Shown piece after piece: positions 25,780 to 33,054 of a DNA stretch of 33,224 bases; the first letter of the stretch is position 1; every line of letters begins with the position of its first letter. The translations under genes were made by a program, and so were the position numbers. The stretch comes from Fidelibacterota bacterium (GTDB lineage: Bacteria; Fidelibacterota; UBA8477; JABMPR01), in assembly GCA_018650795.1 (NCBI GenBank), contig JABIFG010000209.1, forward strand, positions 1 through 33,224, given 5' to 3'. The notes beneath the pieces were generated by a model. It had not been told where the DNA came from, did not search any database, and saw only the letters and a program-made list of their open reading frames with translations.

Positions 25780-26690
25780 GATATTGCCTCCAATTGTTCC
25801 TGGGTTCCTATTCCGCTGGTTACTGTATCCCGGTTAATGCGCTTGACCAATCCCTGGAGCACTTTTCCAGGACCGATTTCAACAATTTCATCAACTCCAT
25901 CCCTGACCATGTATTGAATTGTATCCTCCCAGAAAACGGGATTTTCAAGCTGGTCGATCAGATTGGACTTGATTTTTACTGGGTCAGATGTTGGGCTGGC
26001 ATCCACATTGGCGATGACAGGAACACGAGCTTTATTAAAATTTGTTTTCTTAATGATGGCTTCCAAGTTTGCTTTTGCCGGTGACATAAGCGGAGAGTGG
26101 AAAGCACCACTCACATTTAAGGCCAGAGCTTTACGAGCCCCTAAATTTTTAGCGATTTCCATAGCATAGTGTACAGCTGTGGTTTCACCTGAAATAACTA
26201 TCTGTCCAGGAGAATTAAAATTAGCCGCCTGTACGATACCTCGGGCAGTAGCATGTTTGCATACTTTGGCAATATCCTCACGTGACATATTCAAAATGGC
26301 GGCCATGGTCCCAGATTGACTTTCTCCAGCAGCTTGCATCCCTTCGGAACGTACCTTCACAATGGCGAGGGCATCTTCAAAACTGAGCACTCCAGCAGCA
26401 AAGAGGGCAGAGAACTCACCCAGGCTATGACCTGCTGTCATAGAAAAATTAAAGGATTTTGGAAGGAGCGAAAAAAGAGCAACTGATGCCACAAACAGGG
26501 CGGGTTGGGTTACCCTGGTTTCGGTCAAAGCTTCCAGAGGACCATTAAAACTGATATCGGCTACATCGAAGCCAAGCATCTCATTAGCCGTGGTGTACAT
26601 ATCTCTGATTAATTGATGCTTATCAAAAATATCTTGTCCCATTCCAACATACTGTGAAGCCTGTCCGGGAAATACGAGAGCACGTTTCAT
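25776..26690 (-). CDS. fabD: malonyl-CoA:ACP transacylase
   Basis: A 304-residue enzyme that moves malonyl groups from CoA to ACP. It opens with FPGQASQYVGMG, carries the nucleophile S89 in GHSLGE and the catalytic H198 in GAFHSPLM, as in other FabD proteins. Length is normal. The start is ATG 26688-26690 with AAAGGGT upstream, two bases after the fabH stop, and its own stop overlaps fabG. This places it in the standard fabH-fabD-fabG order. Confidence 0.97.
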   Translation of the reverse strand: MKRALVFPGQASQYVGMGQDIFDKHQLIRDMYTTANEMLGFDVADISFNGPLEALTETRVTQPALFVASVALFSLLPKSFNFSMTAGHSLGEFSALFAAGVLSFEDALAIVKVRSEGMQAAGESQSGTMAAILNMSREDIAKVCKHATARGIVQAANFNSPGQIVISGETTAVHYAMEIAKNLGARKALALNVSGAFHSPLMSPAKANLEAIIKKTNFNKARVPVIANVDASPTSDPVKIKSNLIDQLENPVFWEDTIQYMVRDGVDEIVEIGPGKVLQGLVKRINRDTVTSGIGTQEQLEAIS

Positions 26691-26692
26691 GA

Positions 26693-27691
26693 TTACCCTT
26701 TCTTACCGGGTCCGTATCGTAGCAAAATACTGCCCCAGGTATACCCAGCTCCAAATGCAGCCAATAGGACGAGGTCGCCATCTTTTAGTCGCTTATTACG
26801 TACTACTTCATCCAGGCCGATGGGAAGGGTGCCGGCAGTTGTATTGCCATATTTATCGATGTTGAGTAAAACCTGCTCATCGGTAAAGCCGGCCTTGCGG
26901 GCGGCAACATCGATGATTCGTTTATTTGCCTGATGGGGAATAAAAATTCCAACATCTTCAGCTTTGAAATTGTTTTTCTCCAGAATTTCGGTGCTGACTT
27001 GGGCCATATCATTGGAGGCACGTTTGAAAACGCTGCGTCCATCTTGCCAGATATAGTGTTCCCTGGCATCAACAGTGGCATGAGTGGCTGGTTTACGACT
27101 ACCCCCTGCCTTCATATGCAGTGCATCTGCACCACTACCGTCAATCCGGAGGATGTCATCAATTATTCCATAATTCTCGTCTTCAGTGGGTTCCAGGAGC
27201 ACTGCACCAGCCCCATCACCAAAGAGAATACAGGTATTTCGATCAGTATAATCCAGAATAGAACTCATGGTGTCCACTCCGACCACAATGACTTTTTTAG
27301 AGCCGGTCTGGATGAGTGAGGCACCAGATTTTAGTGCAAAAAGGAATCCAGAACAAGCGCCTGAAAGATCATAACCCCAGGCATTGTTGGCACCAATCTT
27401 TTCTTGAATGAGGGCGGCTGTGGATGGAAAGAGCATGTCGGGTGTGACAGTAGCTACAATGATGGCATCAATTTCGTCAGCTTTGGTTCCAGTTTCATCC
27501 AATAGCTGGTTAACCGCACTCACACTCATGTCAGAACTGGCTTCACCCTCCGCTGCTATGTGTCTTTCCCGGATACCTGTGCGGCTGACAATCCACTCGT
27601 CGTTTGTATCAACCATTTTCTCCAAATCAAAATTTGTAATTACTTTTTTTGGTACATAGGAGGCGACTCCAGTGATAGCAGCTCTGATCAT
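26693..27691 (-). CDS. fabH: beta-ketoacyl-ACP synthase III
   Basis: A 332-residue initiating condensing enzyme that joins acetyl-CoA (or a branched primer) to malonyl-ACP. The thiolase-fold triad is Cys-His-Asn: C113 in SGACSGF, H253 in PHQANKRI and N283 in GNTTAGT. Early landmarks DEWIVSRTGIRERHI and a C-terminal AAFGAGYTWGS are typical of FabH. The primer preference (acetyl or branched) cannot be read from sequence by eye. Gaps to plsX (18 nt) and fabD (1 nt) show it is within the operon. Confidence 0.97.
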   Translation of the reverse strand: MIRAAITGVASYVPKKVITNFDLEKMVDTNDEWIVSRTGIRERHIAAEGEASSDMSVSAVNQLLDETGTKADEIDAIIVATVTPDMLFPSTAALIQEKIGANNAWGYDLSGACSGFLFALKSGASLIQTGSKKVIVVGVDTMSSILDYTDRNTCILFGDGAGAVLLEPTEDENYGIIDDILRIDGSGADALHMKAGGSRKPATHATVDAREHYIWQDGRSVFKRASNDMAQVSTEILEKNNFKAEDVGIFIPHQANKRIIDVAARKAGFTDEQVLLNIDKYGNTTAGTLPIGLDEVVRNKRLKDGDLVLLAAFGAGYTWGSILLRYGPGKKG

Positions 27692-27709
27692 ATTTTAGTT
27701 CCCGATTGG

Positions 27710-28750
27710 TTAATGGTAGATGATTTGTTCGTCCATATCCGTGAAGGTAATACTGGATAGGGATTTTGTAATTTCCTGTTCAATGACATCGATCAAATTT
27801 GATTTTATGAGACTTTGGGCTTCAAAGAGAGCCGCTTTAATTGCTTTTTCGTTTGAAGATCCATGGGCTATGATAGAAATGCCCTTGATACCCAGTAAGG
27901 GAGAACCACCATAATTGTTTGGATCAAAAATATCCAGCAATTCAGTGAATACTGGTTTAATAAGGCGTGCGCCAATAAGTCGACTGGGACGATCCAGCCT
28001 ACTCTTTATCATAGTAAATAGAGTTTTAAATGTATTCTCGGCCAGCTTCAGGGAAACATTACCTGTAAATCCGTCGGTAACGATAACATCAAACTTGTTG
28101 TTGAAAACATCACGACCTTCAGCATAACCTTTAAAATTTATATGGGATGCTTCCAGGAGACGTTTGGCCTCTCTGACCAGGGGAGTACCCTTCTCAGACT
28201 CTTCGCCAATACTCATGAGCGCTACTCGGGGCTCTTTTGTTTTGGTTATATAGCGGTGAACGATGCTTCCCATAATACCAAATTGCAGTAAGTTCTTGGG
28301 CTTGGCTTCGGCCACTGCACCAACATCCAGCAAGAGTGTGGCACCTTCTTCATGTGGCATAAAAGCGCCCACTGCGGGGCGATCCACCCCAGGGATGCGA
28401 CCGAGAGAGAGCAGAGAATAAGTCATGGTTGCGCCAGTGTTCCCGGCAGAAATAAAAGCATTTGCTTTCTTTGTCTTGACCAGCTCAATACCGACACGCG
28501 TTGAGGAATCTTTTTTCTCTTTATATGATCGGGTAGGGGACTCATCCATACTCAGTACCTGAGAGGCATGTTGGATATGTAAGCGAGGACTTTTAAAAGA
28601 TCGTTTTTGAAGTTCATCACGAATCAGATCCTCCTTTCCCACAAGTATGACTTCACCAATACTTTTAGGGTCATTCAAGTATTGAATAGTACCTTCAATA
28701 TTGATAAAAGGGGCATTATCGCCCCCCATACTATCAACCACGATTTTCAT
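27710..28750 (-). CDS. plsX: phosphate acyltransferase PlsX
   Basis: A 346-residue enzyme making acyl-phosphate from acyl-ACP for phospholipid synthesis, with PlsY as the usual next step (plsY is not in this window). The N-terminus VVDSMGGDNAP, the SAGNTGA motif and DVGAVAEAKP are characteristic. I start it at ATG 28748-28750; a TTG four codons upstream would place the ribosome site AAAGAAG almost on top of the start. It follows rpmF by 8 nt, the usual rpmF-plsX-fabH order, tying membrane-lipid synthesis to ribosome production. Confidence 0.95.
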   Translation of the reverse strand: MKIVVDSMGGDNAPFINIEGTIQYLNDPKSIGEVILVGKEDLIRDELQKRSFKSPRLHIQHASQVLSMDESPTRSYKEKKDSSTRVGIELVKTKKANAFISAGNTGATMTYSLLSLGRIPGVDRPAVGAFMPHEEGATLLLDVGAVAEAKPKNLLQFGIMGSIVHRYITKTKEPRVALMSIGEESEKGTPLVREAKRLLEASHINFKGYAEGRDVFNNKFDVIVTDGFTGNVSLKLAENTFKTLFTMIKSRLDRPSRLIGARLIKPVFTELLDIFDPNNYGGSPLLGIKGISIIAHGSSNEKAIKAALFEAQSLIKSNLIDVIEQEITKSLSSITFTDMDEQIIYH

Positions 28751-28758
28751 GTTTGGAA

Positions 28759-28941
28759 TCAAACTTCTTTAGGAATGGTAACCTGTTTTCCCTTGTAGTA
28801 TCCGCAATGGGGACACACACGGTGTGGTAATTTTGGTTCGCTGCAGTTTGAGCAGGTGATAAGACCGGCAAGAGTCGCCTTCCAGTGTGTACGACGTTTA
28901 TCTCTTCTGGCCCGTGAGGTTTTTCTTTTTGGTACAGCCAC
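28759..28941 (-). CDS. rpmF: 50S ribosomal protein L32
   Basis: A 60-residue basic ribosomal protein beginning AVPKRKTSRARRDKRR, the standard L32 N-terminus. It keeps the full zinc-ribbon cysteine set (C30, C33, C43, C46), that is the zinc-binding C+ form. It starts with GTG (28939-28941) behind AGGAGA, an unusual start for a ribosomal protein. It lies between the DUF177 gene and plsX, with 13 nt and 8 nt gaps. Confidence 0.97.
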   Translation of the reverse strand: MAVPKRKTSRARRDKRRTHWKATLAGLITCSNCSEPKLPHRVCPHCGYYKGKQVTIPKEV

Positions 28942-28954
28942 GAGTTAAATTCTC

Positions 28955-29437
28955 CTATTCGTTGAACAAATCTTTTAGCTTAGCCCAGCGTTCATCCGGT
29001 TTTTCATCCTGCCTGATATTTTTTTGCAAGTCCTTACCTGCCTGGCAATCAGGACCACATCGATGTGAAATGGGGATGGTTAGCAACACGGCATCATGGA
29101 TCAGCGGGTAGAGATCAAATTCTGCCTGGTGAGCAGGAACATGGTAAATCTCATCACCCTCATAGGACTCCAGATATTTGGAATCAAAGGTCAGCATGAC
29201 TTCAATTTCACTCTTCAGGGTATCTTCAAACTCCTCCATGCCAGACTCGCAAATAAAAAGCCCTGTGCAAGAGATCATTCCGTGTAGATAAAAATTTTGA
29301 CCCTGTCGGTCGATGCTTATCTTTGATTCTAGCCGGAGTGGTTTCCACTCTATGCTTTCATCGTGTTGTAGCTGTGCTACGCTGTCAAAGACCTGCTCCG
29401 ATTTGCCTCTCGGCAATGTGTTCAGTACTATCTTCAT
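28955..29437 (-). CDS. yceD: DUF177 / YceD-family protein (large-subunit rRNA accumulation)
   Basis: A 160-residue protein of the DUF177 family, which in Escherichia coli and plants is linked to 23S rRNA accumulation and almost always precedes rpmF. Family features seen are a beta-rich N-terminal half with C-x-G-L-F-x-C-E-S-G-M-E-E-F (a relaxed form of the usual CxRCLExF), an acidic middle, DLYPLIHDAVLLTIP, and a C-terminal CGPDC pair. Start choice: ATG 29435-29437; a TTG two codons upstream is possible. No Shine-Dalgarno precedes either, and the promoter at 29452-29480 predicts a leader of only a few bases. Confidence 0.85.
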   Translation of the reverse strand: MKIVLNTLPRGKSEQVFDSVAQLQHDESIEWKPLRLESKISIDRQGQNFYLHGMISCTGLFICESGMEEFEDTLKSEIEVMLTFDSKYLESYEGDEIYHVPAHQAEFDLYPLIHDAVLLTIPISHRCGPDCQAGKDLQKNIRQDEKPDERWAKLKDLFNE

Positions 29438-29451
29438 TGTCAAAGCCGCGC

Positions 29452-29480
29452 AATATAGACGGGAGTTATTCGCATGTCAA
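29452..29480 (-). promoter_or_regulatory. strong sigma-70-type promoter for the yceD-rpmF-plsX-fab-rnc operon
   Basis: On the minus strand a perfect -35 TTGACA (29475-29480), an ideal 17-bp spacer and TATATT as -10 (29452-29457). Transcription should start near 29445, only about 8 nt before the yceD ATG, so the first gene would be leaderless or nearly so. It lies in the 68-nt gap after the peptidase gene stop and would make the fatty-acid block an independent transcription unit. Confidence 0.7.
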
Positions 29481-29511
29481 ACGTTTAACTTATTGAGAAA
29501 TCAGCAGCCTA

Positions 29512-30891
29512 TCAGGGCTGCATCAATGCTTCAATCTCTTGAATAGTTTTAGGAATAGACTGGCTTAAAACACGGTGTCCCTTCCGTGTTACCAACACAT
29601 CGTCCTCAATTCGGACACCAATATTCCACCAGCGTGGTTCCACATCCTCGGCTTCAATAATATATATACCGGGTTCCACTGTGAGGACCATGCCAGCTTT
29701 AAGTATATGCGGTTTGCCATTTCCGTCGACGCGACCACCCGCATCATGGACGTCCAGGCCCAGCCAGTGAGAAGTGCCATGCATAAAAAATTTACGATAA
29801 GATTTATCGCGGATCAGATCAGCCGGATCACCTGTCAATAATCCTAGCTCAACCAAACCTGAGGTGAGGATTTCAACAGCTGTTTCGTGAGGTGTACGCC
29901 ATGAAACACCTGGCTTCACACTCTTGATAGCCGCTGCCTGTGCATCCAATACCAATTGATAAATTGCTTTCTGTTCAGTGCTGAATTTTCCGGAAACAGG
30001 AACCGTGCGACTGATATCTGCCGAATAATAATCCCATTCTGCTCCAACATCCATTAATAAGAGACTTCCTGCCGTGAGTTCACCATGATTGTCTTCATAA
30101 TGAAGGTAAGTAGTGTTATTTCCGGCTCCAATAATGGAAGGAAACCCCAGACGGACGGATCCTCGTTTCGAGAATCCATATTCAATTTCAGCTTGAACTT
30201 CATACTCAAAATTGAGTGTAGGAATAATTGGTAAAACATCTCTCAGGGATTGGTTGGTTATATCAATCGCTTTTTGAAGGGATTCAATTTCAGCGTCCGA
30301 TTTGATAAGTCGATGAGATTTGAGTAATGAGGATGCCTCCTGAACCAGAATAGGACCCCAACTGGTGTCTTTAGTTTTTCTTTCAAACTCATTTTCGAAG
30401 GCTGTGTCATTGCCAAATGAGACCACCAATCTCTCGTATCCAGTCATTAATTTTTCTAACCGATCATAAAACTCGCTGTAATCATAAGCACTATCAATTC
30501 CAGGTAGTATTCTGGCATCGCCCACGCCAAGTTTGGGACCTGTCCATAATTCTTTTTTGAGATCGCGAGGTGCCACAAAAATAGAAACTTCGGCATTGCC
30601 TTCAGATTTTTTTTGAGGTGTGAAGACCAGAATGCCTTCGATCTGGGTCCAGCCCGTTAAGTAGAAAAAGTCAGAGTCTTGTCGATAGGGGTATTCAACA
30701 TGGTGATTACGCTCATAAAATGGGGCAGTATGGAATATAGCGCAGGCGTCCAGGTCTCGGAGTTCCTCTAAAAAAATAGCTCTGCGTCGGGCAAACTCAT
30801 CACTGGGTAAATTGCCAGGTTTTGACATGCTACTGGCTGTCGTAATGAAAGCCAGAATGAGGAGGAGAATCAGTTTCGTCTTGGATAACAT
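29512..30891 (-). CDS. exported Xaa-Pro aminopeptidase-like M24B metallopeptidase
   Basis: A 459-residue peptidase with an N-terminal AMP_N-type domain (about 27-170; RRAIFLEEL, YRQDSDFFYLTGW) and a pita-bread catalytic domain (190-459). All five dinuclear metal ligands are identifiable: D281 (LLMDVGAEW), D292 (SADISR), H375 (HGTSHWLGLDVHD), E406 (TVEPGIY) and E429 (GVRIEDD). The family removes N-terminal residues preceding proline. Unlike cytoplasmic PepP it begins with a hydrophobic signal-like segment (MLSKTKLILLLILAFITTAS), so the enzyme is probably periplasmic. The start at ATG 30889-30891 is supported by AAGGATCT eight bases upstream; a TTG further upstream is less likely. It follows the D,D-dipeptidase gene by 10 nt. 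Confidence 0.9.
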   Translation of the reverse strand: MLSKTKLILLLILAFITTASSMSKPGNLPSDEFARRRAIFLEELRDLDACAIFHTAPFYERNHHVEYPYRQDSDFFYLTGWTQIEGILVFTPQKKSEGNAEVSIFVAPRDLKKELWTGPKLGVGDARILPGIDSAYDYSEFYDRLEKLMTGYERLVVSFGNDTAFENEFERKTKDTSWGPILVQEASSLLKSHRLIKSDAEIESLQKAIDITNQSLRDVLPIIPTLNFEYEVQAEIEYGFSKRGSVRLGFPSIIGAGNNTTYLHYEDNHGELTAGSLLLMDVGAEWDYYSADISRTVPVSGKFSTEQKAIYQLVLDAQAAAIKSVKPGVSWRTPHETAVEILTSGLVELGLLTGDPADLIRDKSYRKFFMHGTSHWLGLDVHDAGGRVDGNGKPHILKAGMVLTVEPGIYIIEAEDVEPRWWNIGVRIEDDVLVTRKGHRVLSQSIPKTIQEIEALMQP

Positions 30892-30901
30892 GCAGAGATC
30901 C

Positions 30902-31585
30902 TTATTCAATAATTTTATACTGAGTACGAGCTACTTTGACTGGTACAGCGTTAAAATGCCACCATTCAATAGATATGGACAAAAAGCCAGCCCTGGTCAT
31001 CACATCTCGCAGAAGTTGACGATTGTCAATCTGTTGGCGGGTCAGTTTCTTTTCTTTTAAAAATCGATCTTCGTGGCGAGGTTGAGCCAGTTGCCCGAAA
31101 TAATCAAAGGCTGTTCCCATATCCAGTGGAACCCCATCTAGTGTAGCGATTGTGAGGTCAACTGCAGAGCCAAAATTATGGACAGAGCCCCTATTCGGAT
31201 TAGCCACATAATCTTCTGAAGGTGTATTAACGACCAGTGCCCACATTTTCCGTTGAACAGACCGCGGACGAGCGCCATCATAGACCAGCAACGATAATTC
31301 AGGATGTGACTTCTTGAGCAAATCCTGAGCTTCCTTCAGCATGGCTGCGGCCTTGGGCTGCAAATAGCAATTCTCCAGTTCATCATAGGTATCAGCAGCC
31401 AGAAAATTGTCCAGAGTCGAATACTTCAATTCAACCAGGATATCAGGGGCGAGGGAGTGAATGTTAACCAATCCCTGTTTTTGGAGCTGAGCTTCCAGGG
31501 ATAAACCCTCTCCAGTCTGACTTGCAAACAAGGGTAGGAGGCAAAAGTGCACAAGGAGTAATATGGAGGTAATTCGATTTTTCAT
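30902..31585 (-). CDS. D-alanyl-D-alanine dipeptidase (VanX/DdpX-like, M15D)
   Basis: A 227-residue exported zinc dipeptidase. The signal peptide is residues 1-22. Family motifs are complete: YDGARPRS (R106), SVHNFGSAVD (H136 and D143 as zinc ligands) and EWWHF (catalytic E207, ligand H210). VanX and DdpX hydrolyse free D-Ala-D-Ala; the exported chromosomal form here more likely recycles peptidoglycan peptides than gives vancomycin resistance, since no vanH or vanA neighbours exist and Gram-negative cells exclude the drug. The ATG at 31583-31585 overlaps the stop of the glycosylase gene (ATGA), so the two are translationally coupled. Confidence 0.9.
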   Translation of the reverse strand: MKNRITSILLLVHFCLLPLFASQTGEGLSLEAQLQKQGLVNIHSLAPDILVELKYSTLDNFLAADTYDELENCYLQPKAAAMLKEAQDLLKKSHPELSLLVYDGARPRSVQRKMWALVVNTPSEDYVANPNRGSVHNFGSAVDLTIATLDGVPLDMGTAFDYFGQLAQPRHEDRFLKEKKLTRQQIDNRQLLRDVMTRAGFLSISIEWWHFNAVPVKVARTQYKIIE

Positions 31586-32271
31586 GGCGACAAGATAGTG
31601 TAATCTCTCCCTATCTGAAAGTTTCGAACTCGAAGTGGGTTTTTTGTACAATAATCGGCAAAGCTCATGTCGATGAACCGATACGGTAAATGAGCATCTC
31701 TATCTTGTGGTATCCCCAGACGAGTAGTCTGGATAACCTGCTCGGGGGAGTAGGAATCATCCCACAGCTCAAAATGATGCGGTTTTAGTTGTTGAGCATC
31801 CCAATCAGGAACCTTGAGATTTAGCGACTTGCATAACAGGGTCTGTCCGGCACAGAGCTTGGCTATAGGGCGGGAAGTTCCATCTCGATTAGGATTATTT
31901 TTTTGCATTGATTTTAATGAATCCACCCCAGCAACTTGACAGGTAAAAGGGTAAGCAGATTTGATGAGGACAGCATTGCCTTCACCGCGACATGAAAAAT
32001 TCAGCGAATCACCACCTCTAGCATAATACATATATATAGTACCCGGGGACATGAAGAGGGCTTTTCGTTTTTGGGTAAATCCCAGCGAGGAATGGCTCGC
32101 TTTATCGTGACGATAATAAGCTTCTGCTTCAATGATTCTGGCCAGGAGCCACTGCTGTTTGTCACGGAAGGCGATTACTTTCCCCAGAAGAGCTTGAGCC
32201 ACATCGAGAGGTGCTCTGTCAAAAAAATCCAAAGTGATTGGAATCGGTGATATTTGTTTGAGGTATTCCAC
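31582..32271 (-). CDS. 3-methyladenine DNA glycosylase (AAG/Mpg family)
   Basis: A 229-residue base-excision repair enzyme that removes alkylated purines such as 3-methyladenine. Family features: DFFDRAPLDVAQALLGK at the N-terminus and ARIIEAEAY (E50 corresponds to the catalytic glutamate, Y52 to the intercalating/stacking tyrosine), then ASH (H60) and MSPGTIYMYYARGGDSLNFS. The last segment departs from the usual YVYxxYGxxxCxN form and looks like a distinct subfamily. It starts at GTG 32269-32271, the first possible start after an in-frame TAA, with GGAGC immediately upstream, an unusually tight spacing. It is the first gene of the minus-strand run glycosylase, D,D-dipeptidase, M24B peptidase. 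Confidence 0.85.
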   Translation of the reverse strand: MEYLKQISPIPITLDFFDRAPLDVAQALLGKVIAFRDKQQWLLARIIEAEAYYRHDKASHSSLGFTQKRKALFMSPGTIYMYYARGGDSLNFSCRGEGNAVLIKSAYPFTCQVAGVDSLKSMQKNNPNRDGTSRPIAKLCAGQTLLCKSLNLKVPDWDAQQLKPHHFELWDDSYSPEQVIQTTRLGIPQDRDAHLPYRFIDMSFADYCTKNPLRVRNFQIGRDYTILSP

Positions 32272-32360
32272 GCTCCAATATTACCATAATTCAAGATCTA
32301 CCAAATGATTCCACTCCAGGAATAATTGATAAATATTACCATTTTAGTCACTCTCAGATG

Positions 32361-32572
32361 CGAGAATAATTTCTCGAAACTCGGACGAATTCACATCGGA
32401 TAACTACATTACTTACAAAATAATCAACAAAATCAGCTGATGTGAATCAAGGATTTTGATTTAATAATATGCTTTTCTCACAAAAGTTCCAAGTAATCGA
32501 TGTAAATGAGAACCATTAGCAACAACACTGGTGTTTTGGCATACACTTTGTAAATACAGTATTTCAGAATAC
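32361..32572. promoter_or_regulatory. dyad-rich divergent regulatory region upstream of merR-like and glycosylase genes
   Basis: The 312-nt gap 32272-32583 has no gene. It holds several dyads: CGAGAA-TAAT-TTCTCG (32361-32376); ATTCACATC (32389-32397) with GATGTGAAT (32439-32447); AATCAA-5 nt-TTGATT (32445-32461); AACACTGGTGTT (32524-32535); and an alternating AATAC-A-GTATT-4 nt-AATAC series (32553-32572) just before the MerR-like start at 32584. The last two sit where a MerR-type regulator would bind its own promoter. Specific -35 and -10 boxes cannot be fixed; TTGGCA at 32536-32541 is a candidate -35. Confidence 0.35.
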
Positions 32573-32583
32573 GGAAAAATTAA

Positions 32584-33054
32584 TTGAATTTAAACCCAAA
32601 TACTGAAAACTCAGCTGACCCACTCCATGGTGAAAAGCTCTATACGCCCAGAGAAGTTGCTCATCGGTTAAATCTTTCCGTAGAAAGTCTTCGGTTGTAT
32701 GAGCGCGAGGGCTTGCTCGTCCCACATAAGCTAGATTCCGGTCACCGGCGTTACACAGATTCTGATATTGAATGGATTGTTTGTATTCAAAGACAGATCC
32801 ATGAGAACAAACTGAATTTTGCCGGTATTCGTTACATTCTCTCAATGTTGCCATGTCACGAGATGAAACCTTGTGGACTGGAAGACTATAAAACTTGTCC
32901 TGCAGGGGATCGAAGCTGTAGACCATGTTGGGACTTTGAGGATACACCTTGCCGCATCAAGGGAGAAAATTGCAGAGCTTGTGTGGTTTACCAACAGGTC
33001 CTGAATGTTGAAAACTTAAAAAAAATATTATCGGTGAAATTCAAATGCGATTAA
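32584..33054 (+). CDS. MerR-family transcription regulator with cysteine-rich C-terminal tail
   Basis: A 156-residue DNA-binding regulator. Residues 19-88 are a MerR winged helix: LYTPREVAHRLNLSVESLRL, YEREGLLVP, GHRRYTDSDIEWI, then a short helix with NFAGIRYILS. Instead of a long coiled coil and effector domain, the tail packs eight cysteines into residues 91-133 (91, 97, 105, 112, 115, 123, 130, 133), with CRPCW and CRAC pairs, plus C155. Such spacing suits an iron-sulfur cluster or zinc/metal site and suggests redox or metal sensing. TTG 32584 is the first possible start (an in-frame TAA lies directly before it), with GGAAAA upstream. Its last ten bases overlap the cytochrome-like gene, so the two are probably co-regulated. 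Confidence 0.85.
   Translation: MNLNPNTENSADPLHGEKLYTPREVAHRLNLSVESLRLYEREGLLVPHKLDSGHRRYTDSDIEWIVCIQRQIHENKLNFAGIRYILSMLPCHEMKPCGLEDYKTCPAGDRSCRPCWDFEDTPCRIKGENCRACVVYQQVLNVENLKKILSVKFKCD

Noticed and set aside
30902-31585. Vancomycin-resistance determinant
   Set aside because: Only a VanX-like gene is present, without vanH, vanA or vanS/vanR genes, and the protein is exported; peptide recycling is the simpler role.
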